A DNA stretch of 64,000 nt from the NCBI GenBank assembly GCA_900315485.1, contig OMZI01000007.1, positions 25,464-89,463 on the forward strand, in the 5' to 3' direction. The position numbers were made by a program, and so were the translations under genes. Below are positions 50,124-60,826 of this stretch, piece by piece. This DNA comes from an uncultured Eubacteriales bacterium. GTDB taxonomy: Bacteria > Bacillota > Clostridia > Peptostreptococcales > Anaerovoracaceae. Under the pieces are notes generated by a model. It saw nothing but the letters and a program-made list of their open reading frames with translations. It did no database searches and was not told where the DNA came from. How positions within the stretch are numbered: the first letter of the stretch is position 1; each line of letters begins with the position of its first letter.

Positions 50124-51722
50124 TTACCACGAATTCTCGTCGTCGAGTACCTCGAGTGTCGGGTCAAGAGGTTCTTCCTGCATGACTGTTCTCATGTAGC
50201 TGTTGACCTGATCTCTTACTCCCTGTCTTGAAACGACACGAGGGTCGAAGAGCTGGTGATCTACCCAGATCAGAGGAACTCCGAGCTCTCTTGCTCTGTC
50301 CTCGAACATTCCGTGCATGCCATCCAGAGCCTTGCATGTGATGTGCTCCCAGAGGATGATCATGTCTGCGTTGTACTGTTCAACGAACTCGAAGAGGTCG
50401 TCGAGGAGTACCTTGTAACCGCCGTGTGTACGGTTACGCATGATCATCTCTTCAGTCAGCATAGCCATATCGTAGTATGCCTGCTCTCTGTTCTCAGGAG
50501 TATCTGTCTCTGCGATCATCTCTGTGTTGATGCATGAAAGCATGTCTGTCAGAGGAACGATTCCCCAGCAGTTCAGAAGCCATACGAGGAAGTCCATGTA
50601 GTAGTGCGACTGAACGCCCCATACGATCGCTCTGTGGCGGTACTCAGGAGCAGCCATTTTGCGCTTCTTATATGCCTTCTCTGCCAGCTTCATCAGACGT
50701 CTGTCAGCTCTCTCGAATTCTGGAACCTTGCCGCAGATAGCCATGTAGTTGGTCTCTGTGTAAAGAGCGAGGTTTCCGCCGAAGATCTGCGGATAGTCCG
50801 TCTTGTTCATGTCGAGCCACTCGTTACGGCACTTTGTCGCAAAGTTTACTCTCTTAGCGCATTCGAAGTAGTAATCCCAGTCCCACTTGTGGCCTGTGTG
50901 CTCTTCGATGAATGCGATAGCTCTTCTGATTTCCTCTGCAGCGTATTCCTGAACGTCGTCTTCCTTATGACGGAGCGGAGCCGGCAGCTGGAATACAGGA
51001 ATACCGTCTTCCTTCTCGAGTCTCTCAGAGATTACACCGTTGCCGAGGAGTGAACCGTCACATGTGGTGTTGCACTGTACAGCGCACGCACCGAAGATCG
51101 GAGCGTCGTCATCGATCGATACGCCGGCTTCTGCCTCAGGCATCGGGCAGACGTCGCCAGGGAGTCCGTATTCCTGAGCTACATCGATGTAGTGCTCCAT
51201 AGCGTGCTGGTTCAGGAGTACTGATACGTATGTCGAAGGAGTCTCACGGGATGTGCACTTCAGGTTAGGGAATCCCATCATGACTGCTGTCATCTCGTTC
51301 TCATCAACGAGTACGTTGATCTTGGAGAACTCCTCATCGTTACCTGTCCTGCGGTCGGCACGTGCCATGGTGTTAAGAAGCTTCGCAACGTCGATGATGA
51401 TAAGATCCTGCTCCTCGTGGGTCATTCTGAGATATTCGCCTCTGAGGCCCTGAGTGAATCTGTCTACCATCATAGGTACTGCCAGATAGTTAGCCATCCA
51501 ACGGTATCTGAAGAAGAATTTGATGTTGCGAGGCTTGGACATGAATTTGCCGAGTGTGAGCATGATTCCCAGCCATCTGCTGTAATCGTAAAGAGTATCT
51601 CCTACTCCTCTCCACTCACGGCGCTTTCTTACCTTGCCATGTGGCTTATAAAGGTCGCCGTATCTGGTATCACCCTTGATCTTCTCAGGGTTTACCATCT
51701 TGTTGAATTTCTTTACAGCCAT
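50124..51722 (-). CDS. 2-hydroxyacyl-CoA dehydratase-family subunit, alpha-like
   Basis: The 532 residues belong to the HgdA/HgdB-BcrB/BcrC superfamily of [4Fe-4S] proteins. These dehydrate 2-hydroxyacyl-CoA esters or reduce aromatic CoA esters after ATP-driven electron injection. Cysteines available as ligands are in NLKCTSRE (156), GDVCPMPE (192) and GACAVQCNTTCDGS (213, 217, 221). The N-terminal 100 residues are basic and longer than in typical HgdA. The start is ATG 51722, overlapping the stop of the beta-like gene (GTGATG context), 6-7 bases after ggaggagc. The usual activator ATPase (HgdC type) is absent from the window. The substrate is unknown, and a CoA substrate should not be assumed. 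Confidence 0.82.
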   Translation of the reverse strand: MAVKKFNKMVNPEKIKGDTRYGDLYKPHGKVRKRREWRGVGDTLYDYSRWLGIMLTLGKFMSKPRNIKFFFRYRWMANYLAVPMMVDRFTQGLRGEYLRMTHEEQDLIIIDVAKLLNTMARADRRTGNDEEFSKINVLVDENEMTAVMMGFPNLKCTSRETPSTYVSVLLNQHAMEHYIDVAQEYGLPGDVCPMPEAEAGVSIDDDAPIFGACAVQCNTTCDGSLLGNGVISERLEKEDGIPVFQLPAPLRHKEDDVQEYAAEEIRRAIAFIEEHTGHKWDWDYYFECAKRVNFATKCRNEWLDMNKTDYPQIFGGNLALYTETNYMAICGKVPEFERADRRLMKLAEKAYKKRKMAAPEYRHRAIVWGVQSHYYMDFLVWLLNCWGIVPLTDMLSCINTEMIAETDTPENREQAYYDMAMLTEEMIMRNRTHGGYKVLLDDLFEFVEQYNADMIILWEHITCKALDGMHGMFEDRARELGVPLIWVDHQLFDPRVVSRQGVRDQVNSYMRTVMQEEPLDPTLEVLDDENSW

Positions 51723-52918
51723 CACTGCTCCTCCTTCTGAATCTTCTTGATATCGATGCTCTCCATGAACGCCTGTACACGGGTACGCATCTGTCCGGAG
51801 GAGCCGATAGTGTACGGTCTGTCGACTGCCAGAACCGGCCAGTCATATCTGTTCCTGAGGATGTGTGATCCCATCATCTTCTCATAAGCCCATGGGTCAC
51901 AGAACTTCATCTGCTGATAGATGATACCGTCAGCCTTGTATTTCTTAGCCAGCTTGTCAACGTATTCACGTCTTCCGTCCATCTTCTCTGTGTTCATGTA
52001 TCTCGGGCACTCGCCTCTGTACATGTACTGTCTGCAGATCTGAGTCAGAGCGTCCTCATCGTCAGTGAGCTCGATCGGATCTCTGCCAGGCAGTGAGCCG
52101 TAGCAGAATCTGTCAGCACATACGAATGCGCCGCTGTCCTCAATGAGCTTGATAAAGTCTGTGTCATCGACTTCAGATCCTACAACGAGAACTCTTGCCT
52201 TGAACCATGGCTTGTCGTCAGGTTCTCTTGTCTTCAGTTCCTCAAGTGTCTCCTCGAGCTTGTCAACGATGAGATACTTAGGAGCTACATATGAAGCAAG
52301 GCAAAGCACGTTGTACTCATATCCTGTGATCGTAGGGTTATCGAGTTTGCGGAAGTCTCCGATCTGTCTCAGGAGTTCGCAGATGTGATTGTGCTCTGCG
52401 ACTGCCTTGCGGATAGCTTCATCGCTTACATCGATGCCGTACTTCTCAGCCAGCGGCTTGAGTATATGATTTTTACACTGAAGCACATAGAGGTTGAGGC
52501 CGTTGTAGTCAGCCTTCATAGGGATCTCCATATAGTCCCAGAAGAAGTTTTCCTTATCCTTGCCGGCAGCCTTGAGAAGCTCCATGTTCTCAACGCATCT
52601 GTTGAGCATGGTGCATCCGTCAGGTGTTACCATTCCGTCAAGGAAGTTGTATCCTCCCTCAAGAGCTCTCTCAAGGATAGCTCTCGAATATTCGCAGAGG
52701 AAGCTTGTAAGGTAATATGTTCCTACATCTATAGAACCTGTTCTCGGTGCGCGAAGTCTTGCCGAGAAGCATCCCGGCAGATTGAGAAGCGGTTCAGGAA
52801 CGTTTTCGCACATATATCCTATGCACTTCTTCCCTTCCTCCTGAGCCTGTCTGATGAGGTCATTGTGTGCCTCCTGCAGCAGGTCCTCGAAGTATATTAA
52901 ATGTTTAAGGTCTTTCAC
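51722..52918 (-). CDS. 2-hydroxyacyl-CoA dehydratase-family subunit, beta-like
   Basis: The 398 residues start at a GTG (ribosome site aggagggatact). The superfamily pattern is clear: GYMCENVPEPLLNLPGCFSA near residue 34 (cluster and substrate region), DGMVTPDGCTMLNRCVE near 93, and KADGIIYQQMKFCDPWAYEK near 338. These supply the three cysteine positions of the [4Fe-4S] site. It is translationally coupled to the alpha-like gene by a 4 bp overlap, implying a 1:1 heterodimer. Upstream in the operon are two small proteins, a HypA-like protein and an Fe-S flavoprotein that could provide electrons. Confidence 0.86.
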   Translation of the reverse strand: MKDLKHLIYFEDLLQEAHNDLIRQAQEEGKKCIGYMCENVPEPLLNLPGCFSARLRAPRTGSIDVGTYYLTSFLCEYSRAILERALEGGYNFLDGMVTPDGCTMLNRCVENMELLKAAGKDKENFFWDYMEIPMKADYNGLNLYVLQCKNHILKPLAEKYGIDVSDEAIRKAVAEHNHICELLRQIGDFRKLDNPTITGYEYNVLCLASYVAPKYLIVDKLEETLEELKTREPDDKPWFKARVLVVGSEVDDTDFIKLIEDSGAFVCADRFCYGSLPGRDPIELTDDEDALTQICRQYMYRGECPRYMNTEKMDGRREYVDKLAKKYKADGIIYQQMKFCDPWAYEKMMGSHILRNRYDWPVLAVDRPYTIGSSGQMRTRVQAFMESIDIKKIQKEEQ

Positions 52919-52969
52919 AGTATCCCTCCTGTGTTTATCAGTCCTGTCTGTAAAACCAAGCTCAGTGTA

Positions 52970-53185
52970 TTACCACAGCTTAGCCACTACATCAGCAACA
53001 GCCTTGCCCTGCTCGCCGTTCAGCTTGCATCTGAGCTGTCTCTTGACTTCACCGATAAGCAGTTCTTCCGACTTGCCTTCTGCTATTGCAGCAAGGATCA
53101 TCTCTTCTGCTTCTTTGCTGACTTTGCCGTCAGCAGAAATTCCGTTGTAAATACGGAGCTGTTCTTCTTTAGTGAATTCTTTCAT
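52970..53185 (-). CDS. Small acidic/basic helical protein, 71 residues
   Basis: The function is not recognised. The sequence is mixed-charge and probably all helical (KEFTKEEQLRIYNGISADGK, with GEVKRQLRCKLNGEQGKAV near 44-62). It has one Cys and no membrane segment. The ribosome site aagggaggaattatca is strong. It lies 51 bp before the beta-like dehydratase gene, and a stable hairpin separates it from the 63-residue gene upstream. Its position suggests a small subunit or assembly factor of the dehydratase-like complex. Confidence 0.7.
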   Translation of the reverse strand: MKEFTKEEQLRIYNGISADGKVSKEAEEMILAAIAEGKSEELLIGEVKRQLRCKLNGEQGKAVADVVAKLW

Positions 53186-53225
53186 TGATAATTCCTCCCT
53201 TGCCTGTTATTGCATGAAACCGGTT

Positions 53226-53261
53226 CCGCAGCCATGCAGCCTTCTGAGAGCACGGCTGCGG
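53226..53261 (-). other. Intercistronic hairpin within the 50 kb operon
   Basis: CCGCAGCC (53226-53233) and GGCTGCGG (53254-53261) form a perfect 8 bp stem between the 63- and 71-residue genes. No T-run follows, so it is more likely an mRNA processing or stability element that sets unequal expression of the upstream and downstream genes. Confidence 0.55.
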
Positions 53262-53291
53262 TCCCTTAATGAAGAGTTATTTCAAGCAAAA

Positions 53292-53483
53292 CTACTTGCT
53301 GCTTTTCTTGACTTCGGCTTCGAGCACCTTTTCAAGTCTCTCTTTTGCCTTTGCATCGAGAGCCCCGTCGTCACCTGCAAAAAAGGCTTCAAGGTCAGGG
53401 AGTCTGACGCCGGCTTTGTAGTTCATCTTGAACATCTCAACACCGAGTGACTCCTTAATATTTCTCATTTCCTGATTGGTCAT
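53292..53483 (-). CDS. Small helical protein, 63 residues
   Basis: The function is not recognised. It has no cysteine, a central AGVRLPDLEAFFAGDDG, and a charged helical C-terminus (DAKAKERLEKVLEAEVKKSSK without the first residue). The ribosome site acaggaggttcaa is strong. It follows the HypA-like gene by 26 bp. Like the 71-residue protein, it is probably specific to this operon. Confidence 0.7.
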   Translation of the reverse strand: MTNQEMRNIKESLGVEMFKMNYKAGVRLPDLEAFFAGDDGALDAKAKERLEKVLEAEVKKSSK

Positions 53484-53509
53484 TTGAACCTCCTGTATTT
53501 AAGCAGTTA

Positions 53510-53947
53510 TCACTGAGGTCTGTATTCGCCTGATGCTTCAAGCTTCCCTCCGGCCCCGTCTGATGGTTTTGCACCTGAGTCTGCATCAGCCTCCGCATCA
53601 ACATCCTCTACCTCGACTTCCTTGATCATCATCTCATTGCCGCGAAGCAGCCATGTATTGCCGCTTCCGCAGTGAGGACATGTCTTGCCGTACTGTACGG
53701 TGGAATACGTGATCTTGCAGTCATCACACCATGTAACGGCAGGGATCTCTTCAGTCTTCAGTTCAGCGCCCTCAAACATCGGGAATTTCTTGGTATACCA
53801 GAGCCAGTAATCGTGCAGATATGACGTTACTATGCCGGATACTTCCCCGAACTGGAGAGTAACAGAATGTATCTTCTTTACGTTCTGCTCCTCAGCGATC
53901 TTGCTTACCTGTTCAACTACATAATTAACAAGTCCTAATTCGTGCAT
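53510..53947 (-). CDS. HypA/HybF-like nickel metallochaperone
   Basis: The 145 residues begin MHELGLVNYVVEQV, with the conserved N-terminal His-Glu of the HypA nickel site. They contain the zinc site as two CxxC pairs (WCDDCK and CPHCGS, about residues 73-98). HypA delivers nickel to [NiFe] hydrogenase or urease maturation. No hydrogenase, urease or hypB lies in this window. An extra acidic C-terminal tail (about 108-145, VEVEDVDAEADADSGAK) is not usual. It starts 18 bp after the flavoprotein stop. It may have been recruited to metal delivery for this operon's enzyme, or may be a domain-level homologue used as an Fe-S or redox partner. Confidence 0.85.
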   Translation of the reverse strand: MHELGLVNYVVEQVSKIAEEQNVKKIHSVTLQFGEVSGIVTSYLHDYWLWYTKKFPMFEGAELKTEEIPAVTWCDDCKITYSTVQYGKTCPHCGSGNTWLLRGNEMMIKEVEVEDVDAEADADSGAKPSDGAGGKLEASGEYRPQ

Positions 53948-53965
53948 ATGCTTAAAATGTCCTTA

Positions 53966-56749
53966 TTACTTGCCAGCTACTTTCTTCTTGATGATGCCTG
54001 CTACACGGCTCGGGATATGCTTGCCCATTCCGAGGAACTTCTGCTCTGCAGGGATCATGTTGGAGTACTTGTCTCCGTCAGGCAGACGGAACAGATGGAT
54101 AGCATCGAACTTGCACTGTACAGTACACATACCGCAGCCGATACACTTGTTGGTATCTACTACGCTGCGTCCGCACTTGAGGCATCTCTCTGCTTCCTTC
54201 TTGATCTGCTCTTCGCTGAACTGCCTGATTTCGTAATCCATTGTGAGCTTCTTGCTCTCGTCGATCTCTCTGATCTGGCGAGGAGGTCTCTTGAAGTCTG
54301 CAGGTGGGATAACGATGTCATCCTTGTCGAGCATTGCGAACTGACGTGTATTCCTGTGGATCATCAGATGCTGACCCTTATTGACGAATCTGTGCAGTGA
54401 TACTGCGCCTTCACGGCCCATTGCGAGAGCGTCAACCACGAACTTCTGTCCGCTTACGCTGTCTCCGCCTGCAAAGATGTCAGGCTCTGCAGTCTGCAGT
54501 GTAGCAGGGTCTGCGATGATCATGCCTCTCGGGCTGAACTCTACCTTGGTTCCCTCGAACAGTGTGCCGTAGTCAGGCTTCTGACCGATGCTGAAGAGAA
54601 CTGTTGAGCATGCCTGCTCTGTTGTCTCATTGTCATCGAACTTAGGATCGAATCTTCCGTCAGCGTTCTTGACCTGTGTGCACTTATGGAACTTGATGCC
54701 TGCAACCTTGCCGTCCTTTGTAACGACTTCTGTCTGACCCCATCCGTCATGGATCACGATGCCCTCGTTCTCGAGGAATTCCTGATCCTCAGCGCCCATC
54801 GGCATCTCATCATATGATTCGAGGCAGTACAGGTGTACGTTCTTGGCGCCCTGTCTGATAGCTGTTCTTGCTACGTCAGCTCCGATGTTTCCGCCGCCGA
54901 TGACTACTACATCGCCGGAGAGCTTCTTTGCTTTGCCCAGAGTCACGCTCTTGACATAGTCAACACCGCCGATAACTCCTTCAGCGTCATCGCCCGGGAT
55001 TCCGAGTCTTCCGCATGCCTGGAGACCTGTTCCTACGAAGAAGCCCTTGAAGCCTTCTTCTCTCAGGGACTGGAATGTTACGTCCTTGCCGACCTCTACG
55101 CCGCATCTGATCTCAACGCCCATCTCCTTGAGGATGTCGATCTCAGCATTGACGACCTTCTTGTCGAGTCTGAAGTTAGGAATGCCGAGTGTCATCATTC
55201 CGCCAGGCATCTCCTGCTTTTCGAATACTACAGGCTTGTAGCCCTCGATAGCGAGGAAGTATGCGCAGGAAAGTCCTGCAGGACCGGATCCGATGATACC
55301 GATCTTCTGGTCGAAGTGCTCTCTTGTTGTGGATACCATTGGCGGGATGTACTTGTGATCATCCTCAAGATCCTTGGCTGCGATGAATGCCTTGATGTCA
55401 TCGATAGCAAGAGCCTCATCAACGGTTCCTCTTGTACATTCAAGCTCGCAGTACTTGTGGCAGATAGCTCCGCATACTGCAGGGAACGGGTTGTCTCTCT
55501 TGATCAGCTCGAGAGCCTGTCTGTATTCGCCTCTGCTTGCCATGTCGATGTAGCCCTGGATAGCGATGTGGAGCGGGCATGCAGACTTACAAGGTGCAGT
55601 ACCTGTAGGCCATGTCTGGATGACACCGTTCTCATTCTTGTAGTTCCAGTTCCACTTGTCCTCAGGCCAGAAGTTGCTGTCAGGCAGCTCCTGCTTAGGA
55701 TATTCAACCGGTCCGCTCTTGGTGCACAGTTTCTGTCCGAGTCTGACAGCACCTGCAGGGCAGACCTCAACGCACTTGCCGCATGCAACGCACTTCTCAG
55801 GATCTACCTCTGAACGGTATGGAGAAGCGGACATGTTAGGTGTGTTGAAGAGCTGTGATGTACGGAGAGCGTTGCAGACACCTACAGCGCAGTTACAGAT
55901 AGCGAAGATCTTGTTCTTTCCGTCGATATTTGTAACCTGATGTACATAGCCCTTTTCTTCAGCCTTTTCGAGGACTTCGATCGCTTCTTCATAAGTGATG
56001 TCATAGCCCATGCCTGTCTCACGGCAGTAGTCAGCGAAATCACCGAGTCCCATGCACCAGTACTGTGCGATGTCTCCGGAGCCCTCGCCTCTGATCGTCT
56101 GCTGCTTACGGCAGGAGCAGATTCCGAGTCCGATCTGTCCCTCATACTTCTTGAGCCAGTATGAAATGTGTTCGATGTCGAGCGACTCGCTCTCTGCAGG
56201 GATAGCCTTCTCTACAGGGATTACGTGCATTCCGATTCCGGATCCGCCAGGAGCTACCATCTGGGTGATACCTGCGAGCGGCAGATAAGTCATTCTTTCG
56301 AAGAAGTCTGCGATCTCAGGTGTCTCAGGGGAGATCTGGTCTCTCATTACCATGATCTCGGCACTTCCAGGTACGTACTGGTCAAGGACCCATCTTCTCT
56401 CATGATTAGGATTCTTGCCGTCAAGGTTCTCGTTGTGGAACTCTACAAGGCCATACTGGCATGCAGCCTCGAGGACTGTCTCCAGACGGGCATCGTCAAG
56501 TCCGCTCATCTTCTTAAGATCTGCGAAGAATCTAGGCTTACGCTTGCCCATCTTCAGGCAGACATCGAGAACATCTTCAGCAATGTCTTTGCCGTATCTT
56601 CTTACGACATACTGGTAACCGCAGTCCATGCCCCAGTACTCAGGAGAATCCTTGGAAGGCTTCTCGAGTCCGAGGAGGATTTCCTTGCGGTCGGTGATGA
56701 TCTTTATAAGCTTAAAGATCTTCTCATCGTGTGTCAGTGTTTTTGCCAT
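53966..56749 (-). CDS. Multi-cluster Fe-S flavoprotein, GltD-like FAD/NAD(P) oxidoreductase
   Basis: This 927-residue electron-transfer protein has four parts. Residues 1-140 look like a winged-helix-type domain. Residues 205-295 hold a cysteine-rich segment (GICSCRK, YWCMG, AICNCAVGVCNAL). Residues 320-331 form a ferredoxin motif (CVACGKCVEVCPAG). Residues 387-800 are a glutamate-synthase small-subunit-like core with Fe-S ligands CKSACPLH and CGAICHKYCELECTRG, an FAD site GIIGSGPAGLSCAY and an NAD(P) site VVIGGGNIGADVARTA. Two further clusters lie at 856-879 (CLKCGR, CIGCGMCTVQC). It should pass electrons from NAD(P)H, possibly by bifurcation, to the dehydratase-like subunits encoded downstream. 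It is first in the operon, after a promoter with a palindromic operator. The ribosome site is ggagaggtgg. Confidence 0.85.
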   Translation of the reverse strand: MAKTLTHDEKIFKLIKIITDRKEILLGLEKPSKDSPEYWGMDCGYQYVVRRYGKDIAEDVLDVCLKMGKRKPRFFADLKKMSGLDDARLETVLEAACQYGLVEFHNENLDGKNPNHERRWVLDQYVPGSAEIMVMRDQISPETPEIADFFERMTYLPLAGITQMVAPGGSGIGMHVIPVEKAIPAESESLDIEHISYWLKKYEGQIGLGICSCRKQQTIRGEGSGDIAQYWCMGLGDFADYCRETGMGYDITYEEAIEVLEKAEEKGYVHQVTNIDGKNKIFAICNCAVGVCNALRTSQLFNTPNMSASPYRSEVDPEKCVACGKCVEVCPAGAVRLGQKLCTKSGPVEYPKQELPDSNFWPEDKWNWNYKNENGVIQTWPTGTAPCKSACPLHIAIQGYIDMASRGEYRQALELIKRDNPFPAVCGAICHKYCELECTRGTVDEALAIDDIKAFIAAKDLEDDHKYIPPMVSTTREHFDQKIGIIGSGPAGLSCAYFLAIEGYKPVVFEKQEMPGGMMTLGIPNFRLDKKVVNAEIDILKEMGVEIRCGVEVGKDVTFQSLREEGFKGFFVGTGLQACGRLGIPGDDAEGVIGGVDYVKSVTLGKAKKLSGDVVVIGGGNIGADVARTAIRQGAKNVHLYCLESYDEMPMGAEDQEFLENEGIVIHDGWGQTEVVTKDGKVAGIKFHKCTQVKNADGRFDPKFDDNETTEQACSTVLFSIGQKPDYGTLFEGTKVEFSPRGMIIADPATLQTAEPDIFAGGDSVSGQKFVVDALAMGREGAVSLHRFVNKGQHLMIHRNTRQFAMLDKDDIVIPPADFKRPPRQIREIDESKKLTMDYEIRQFSEEQIKKEAERCLKCGRSVVDTNKCIGCGMCTVQCKFDAIHLFRLPDGDKYSNMIPAEQKFLGMGKHIPSRVAGIIKKKVAGK

Positions 56750-56836
56750 ATACTAACCACCTCTCCATTAAACATTTCAATATCTTCAATATTTGATTCC
56801 GCGCGGCCATGCGCACTTCCTCATACTATTGACAGA

Positions 56837-56866
56837 ATTTTATCATGACCAATTGGTAACTTTCAA
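56837..56866 (-). promoter_or_regulatory. Promoter and palindromic operator of the flavoprotein/dehydratase-like operon
   Basis: TTGAAA (56861-56866) and TAAAAT (56837-56842) are 18 bp apart on the minus strand. Centred in the spacer is the perfect palindrome ACCAATTGGT (56848-56857), extended imperfectly to TGACCAATTGGTAA. Occupancy there would block RNA polymerase, so a TetR- or MarR-type repressor is likely. No regulator gene is adjacent. Confidence 0.7.
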
Positions 56867-57205
56867 TAAATCAAACGCAAATCCGCCATATATTAAGAAG
56901 AAAAAACAAAACAGTACAGAGCAGAACCGCCTCATTGACACCAAACGCGGAACAAATAGGTCAATGTATCGCAGTCATTCTACATGTAGTGCCGCATCCC
57001 CCGCCGGGGCATATTTTCAGCTGCTAATCCGCAGCTTTTTTCCCTTCAGAAACACCTTTCAGGACCACCCTCAGGACCAATTCTGCAGCAAATTGCCGGA
57101 ATAAGTGGCAGCGAGGACCTCAGAGAGGACCAGATCAGCAGCAAATCAAGCGCAAAACTGCCGGCGGGGACCACGCACAGGACCAACACCCCTTTCGCGC
57201 AGGGC
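56867..57205. other. Non-coding gap with GGACC repeats and a plus-strand terminator-like hairpin
   Basis: No convincing gene is seen here. At 57019-57041 AGCTGC and GCAGCT pair with a 6-base loop followed by TTTTTT on the plus strand, an orphan terminator. From 57062 to 57186 the hexamer-like word GGACC recurs six times, and two longer stretches look like diverged copies (57073-57100 and 57127-57173, sharing AGGACCA, GCAGCAAAT and TGCCGG). On the minus strand part of this region (near 57085-57120) also contains TCCTCGCTGCC, as in element A, but no outer stem was found. Confidence 0.45.
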
Positions 57206-57261
57206 TTGACCCATACCCTGCGGGGGTATATAATCGCATTGCCGGATACCCCACGAGGGTA
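57206..57261 (+). promoter_or_regulatory. csoR-copA promoter with two CsoR-type operators
   Basis: TTGACC (57206-57211) and TATAAT (57229-57234) are 17 bp apart. The spacer holds TACCCTGCGGGGGTA (57214-57228). A second palindrome, TACCCCACGAGGGTA (57247-57261), lies just after the transcription start, 33 bp centre to centre, about three helical turns. TACCC-N5-GGGTA is the known style of CsoR sites, so copper relieves repression by the regulator encoded next. Confidence 0.88.
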
Positions 57262-57397
57262 TACCGATGTTCACAATGTGGCGCCGCATCCACAGCATGA
57301 CCACCGTCCTGTTCTGTTCACGGATGCCGGTTACTGCAGCCACAAAAATGTCTTTTCATTAGGCAGAGAACCGCATAACCAGATAATGGAGTTATAT

Positions 57398-57709
57398 ATG
57401 GCAGAGAAGAAAGAATGCTGCGCGTGCAGCGAGAAGAAAAAAGAACGCAGTCCTGAAGAGTACAAGGATCTGATCAACAGGCTGAGCCGCATAGAGGGAC
57501 AGGTCCGCGGCATCAAGACCATGGTCGAGAAAGGCGCATACTGCCCTGACATCCTCATCCAGACATCGGCAGTAAACGCGGCTCTCAACAGTTTCAGCAA
57601 GGTGCTCCTGTCCAACCACATCCGCACCTGCGTCAGGAATGACATACGCGAAGGCAATGATGAGGTCGTCGAAGAGCTCGTCACCACCCTTCAGAAGATG
57701 ATGAAATAA
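57398..57709 (+). CDS. csoR: CsoR-family copper-sensing repressor
   Basis: From ATG 57398, six bases after ggag, the protein has 103 residues. An upstream frame extension lies across the promoter and is rejected. The four-helix DUF156 fold is evident (NRLSRIEGQVRGIKTMVE). The Cu(I)-binding triad is Cys49 (AYCPD), His74 and Cys78 (SNHIRTC), the C-H-C pattern of copper sensors and not that of nickel or formaldehyde sensors. Two extra cysteine groups near the N-terminus (ECCAC) are unusual. copA follows after 27 bp. Confidence 0.92.
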   Translation: MAEKKECCACSEKKKERSPEEYKDLINRLSRIEGQVRGIKTMVEKGAYCPDILIQTSAVNAALNSFSKVLLSNHIRTCVRNDIREGNDEVVEELVTTLQKMMK

Positions 57710-57736
57710 ACCTGTTGCATTTAAGAGGTAAACAGA

Positions 57737-60331
<2,595 letters not shown>

Positions 60332-60386
60332 CTGCTGCCGGAGCAAAGCTGCCGGTATCAGACAGATACCGAGATACCGCAACAAT

Positions 60387-60440
60387 AAAAAGAAGCTGGC
60401 GTAAGCAGGCATCATCCGCCTGGTATTACGCCGGCTTTTT
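60387..60440. terminator. Bidirectional terminator between copA and the metallopeptidase gene
   Basis: GCTGGCGTAA (60395-60404) pairs with TTACGCCGGC (60426-60435), with inner pairing GCAGGC/GCCTG. AAAAAG and CTTTTT flank the stem, so it acts for both convergent genes. Confidence 0.9.
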
Positions 60441-60448
60441 GCTTTTAT

Positions 60449-60826
60449 TCAGTCATGCTGAGCAAGATATTCATGAAGGCTGACCTTGTCTTCATACTCG
60501 AGCGAGTCCCTTCCGTACATCCCTCCGAGGTTCTCCATGTGATGCCTGAACTCGTGACGCACCACCTCGCGCAGCTTGTTTCTGATGAATTCGCGGTCGG
60601 AGTACGGGAACGATTTTGCAAATGAGCCATAGTAAATCGTGATCTGATTCCCGTAGCGCGCTCTTCTGTACTCGCCCAGGATTATCAGGTCATCACTCTT
60701 CGCATGCGGGGATATCTTGACACCCTCTTCAAGTATCACTCCCTGATGCAGCTCCCTGAAGAAATCCTCAGGCAGCTCATCGCACACCTCATTCAGCAAT
60801 TCATGGAATTCATCTATGTCTATCAT
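60449..60826 (-). CDS. Zincin-like metallopeptidase family protein
   Basis: The 125 residues contain the zinc motif HExxH in REVVRHEFRHHMENLGG (near 92), matching the small metallopeptidase family formerly DUF1025 (PF06262). The N-terminus is DIDEFHELLNEVCDELPEDF. The family is mostly uncharacterised. Its ATG overlaps the stop of the upstream hydrolase gene by 4 bp, so the two are translationally coupled. Confidence 0.82.
   Translation of the reverse strand: MIDIDEFHELLNEVCDELPEDFFRELHQGVILEEGVKISPHAKSDDLIILGEYRRARYGNQITIYYGSFAKSFPYSDREFIRNKLREVVRHEFRHHMENLGGMYGRDSLEYEDKVSLHEYLAQHD

Noticed and set aside
57206-57397. Upstream extension of the CsoR frame
   Set aside because: It starts inside the promoter and runs over both operators. 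ATG 57398 has a ribosome site and yields a normal-length CsoR.
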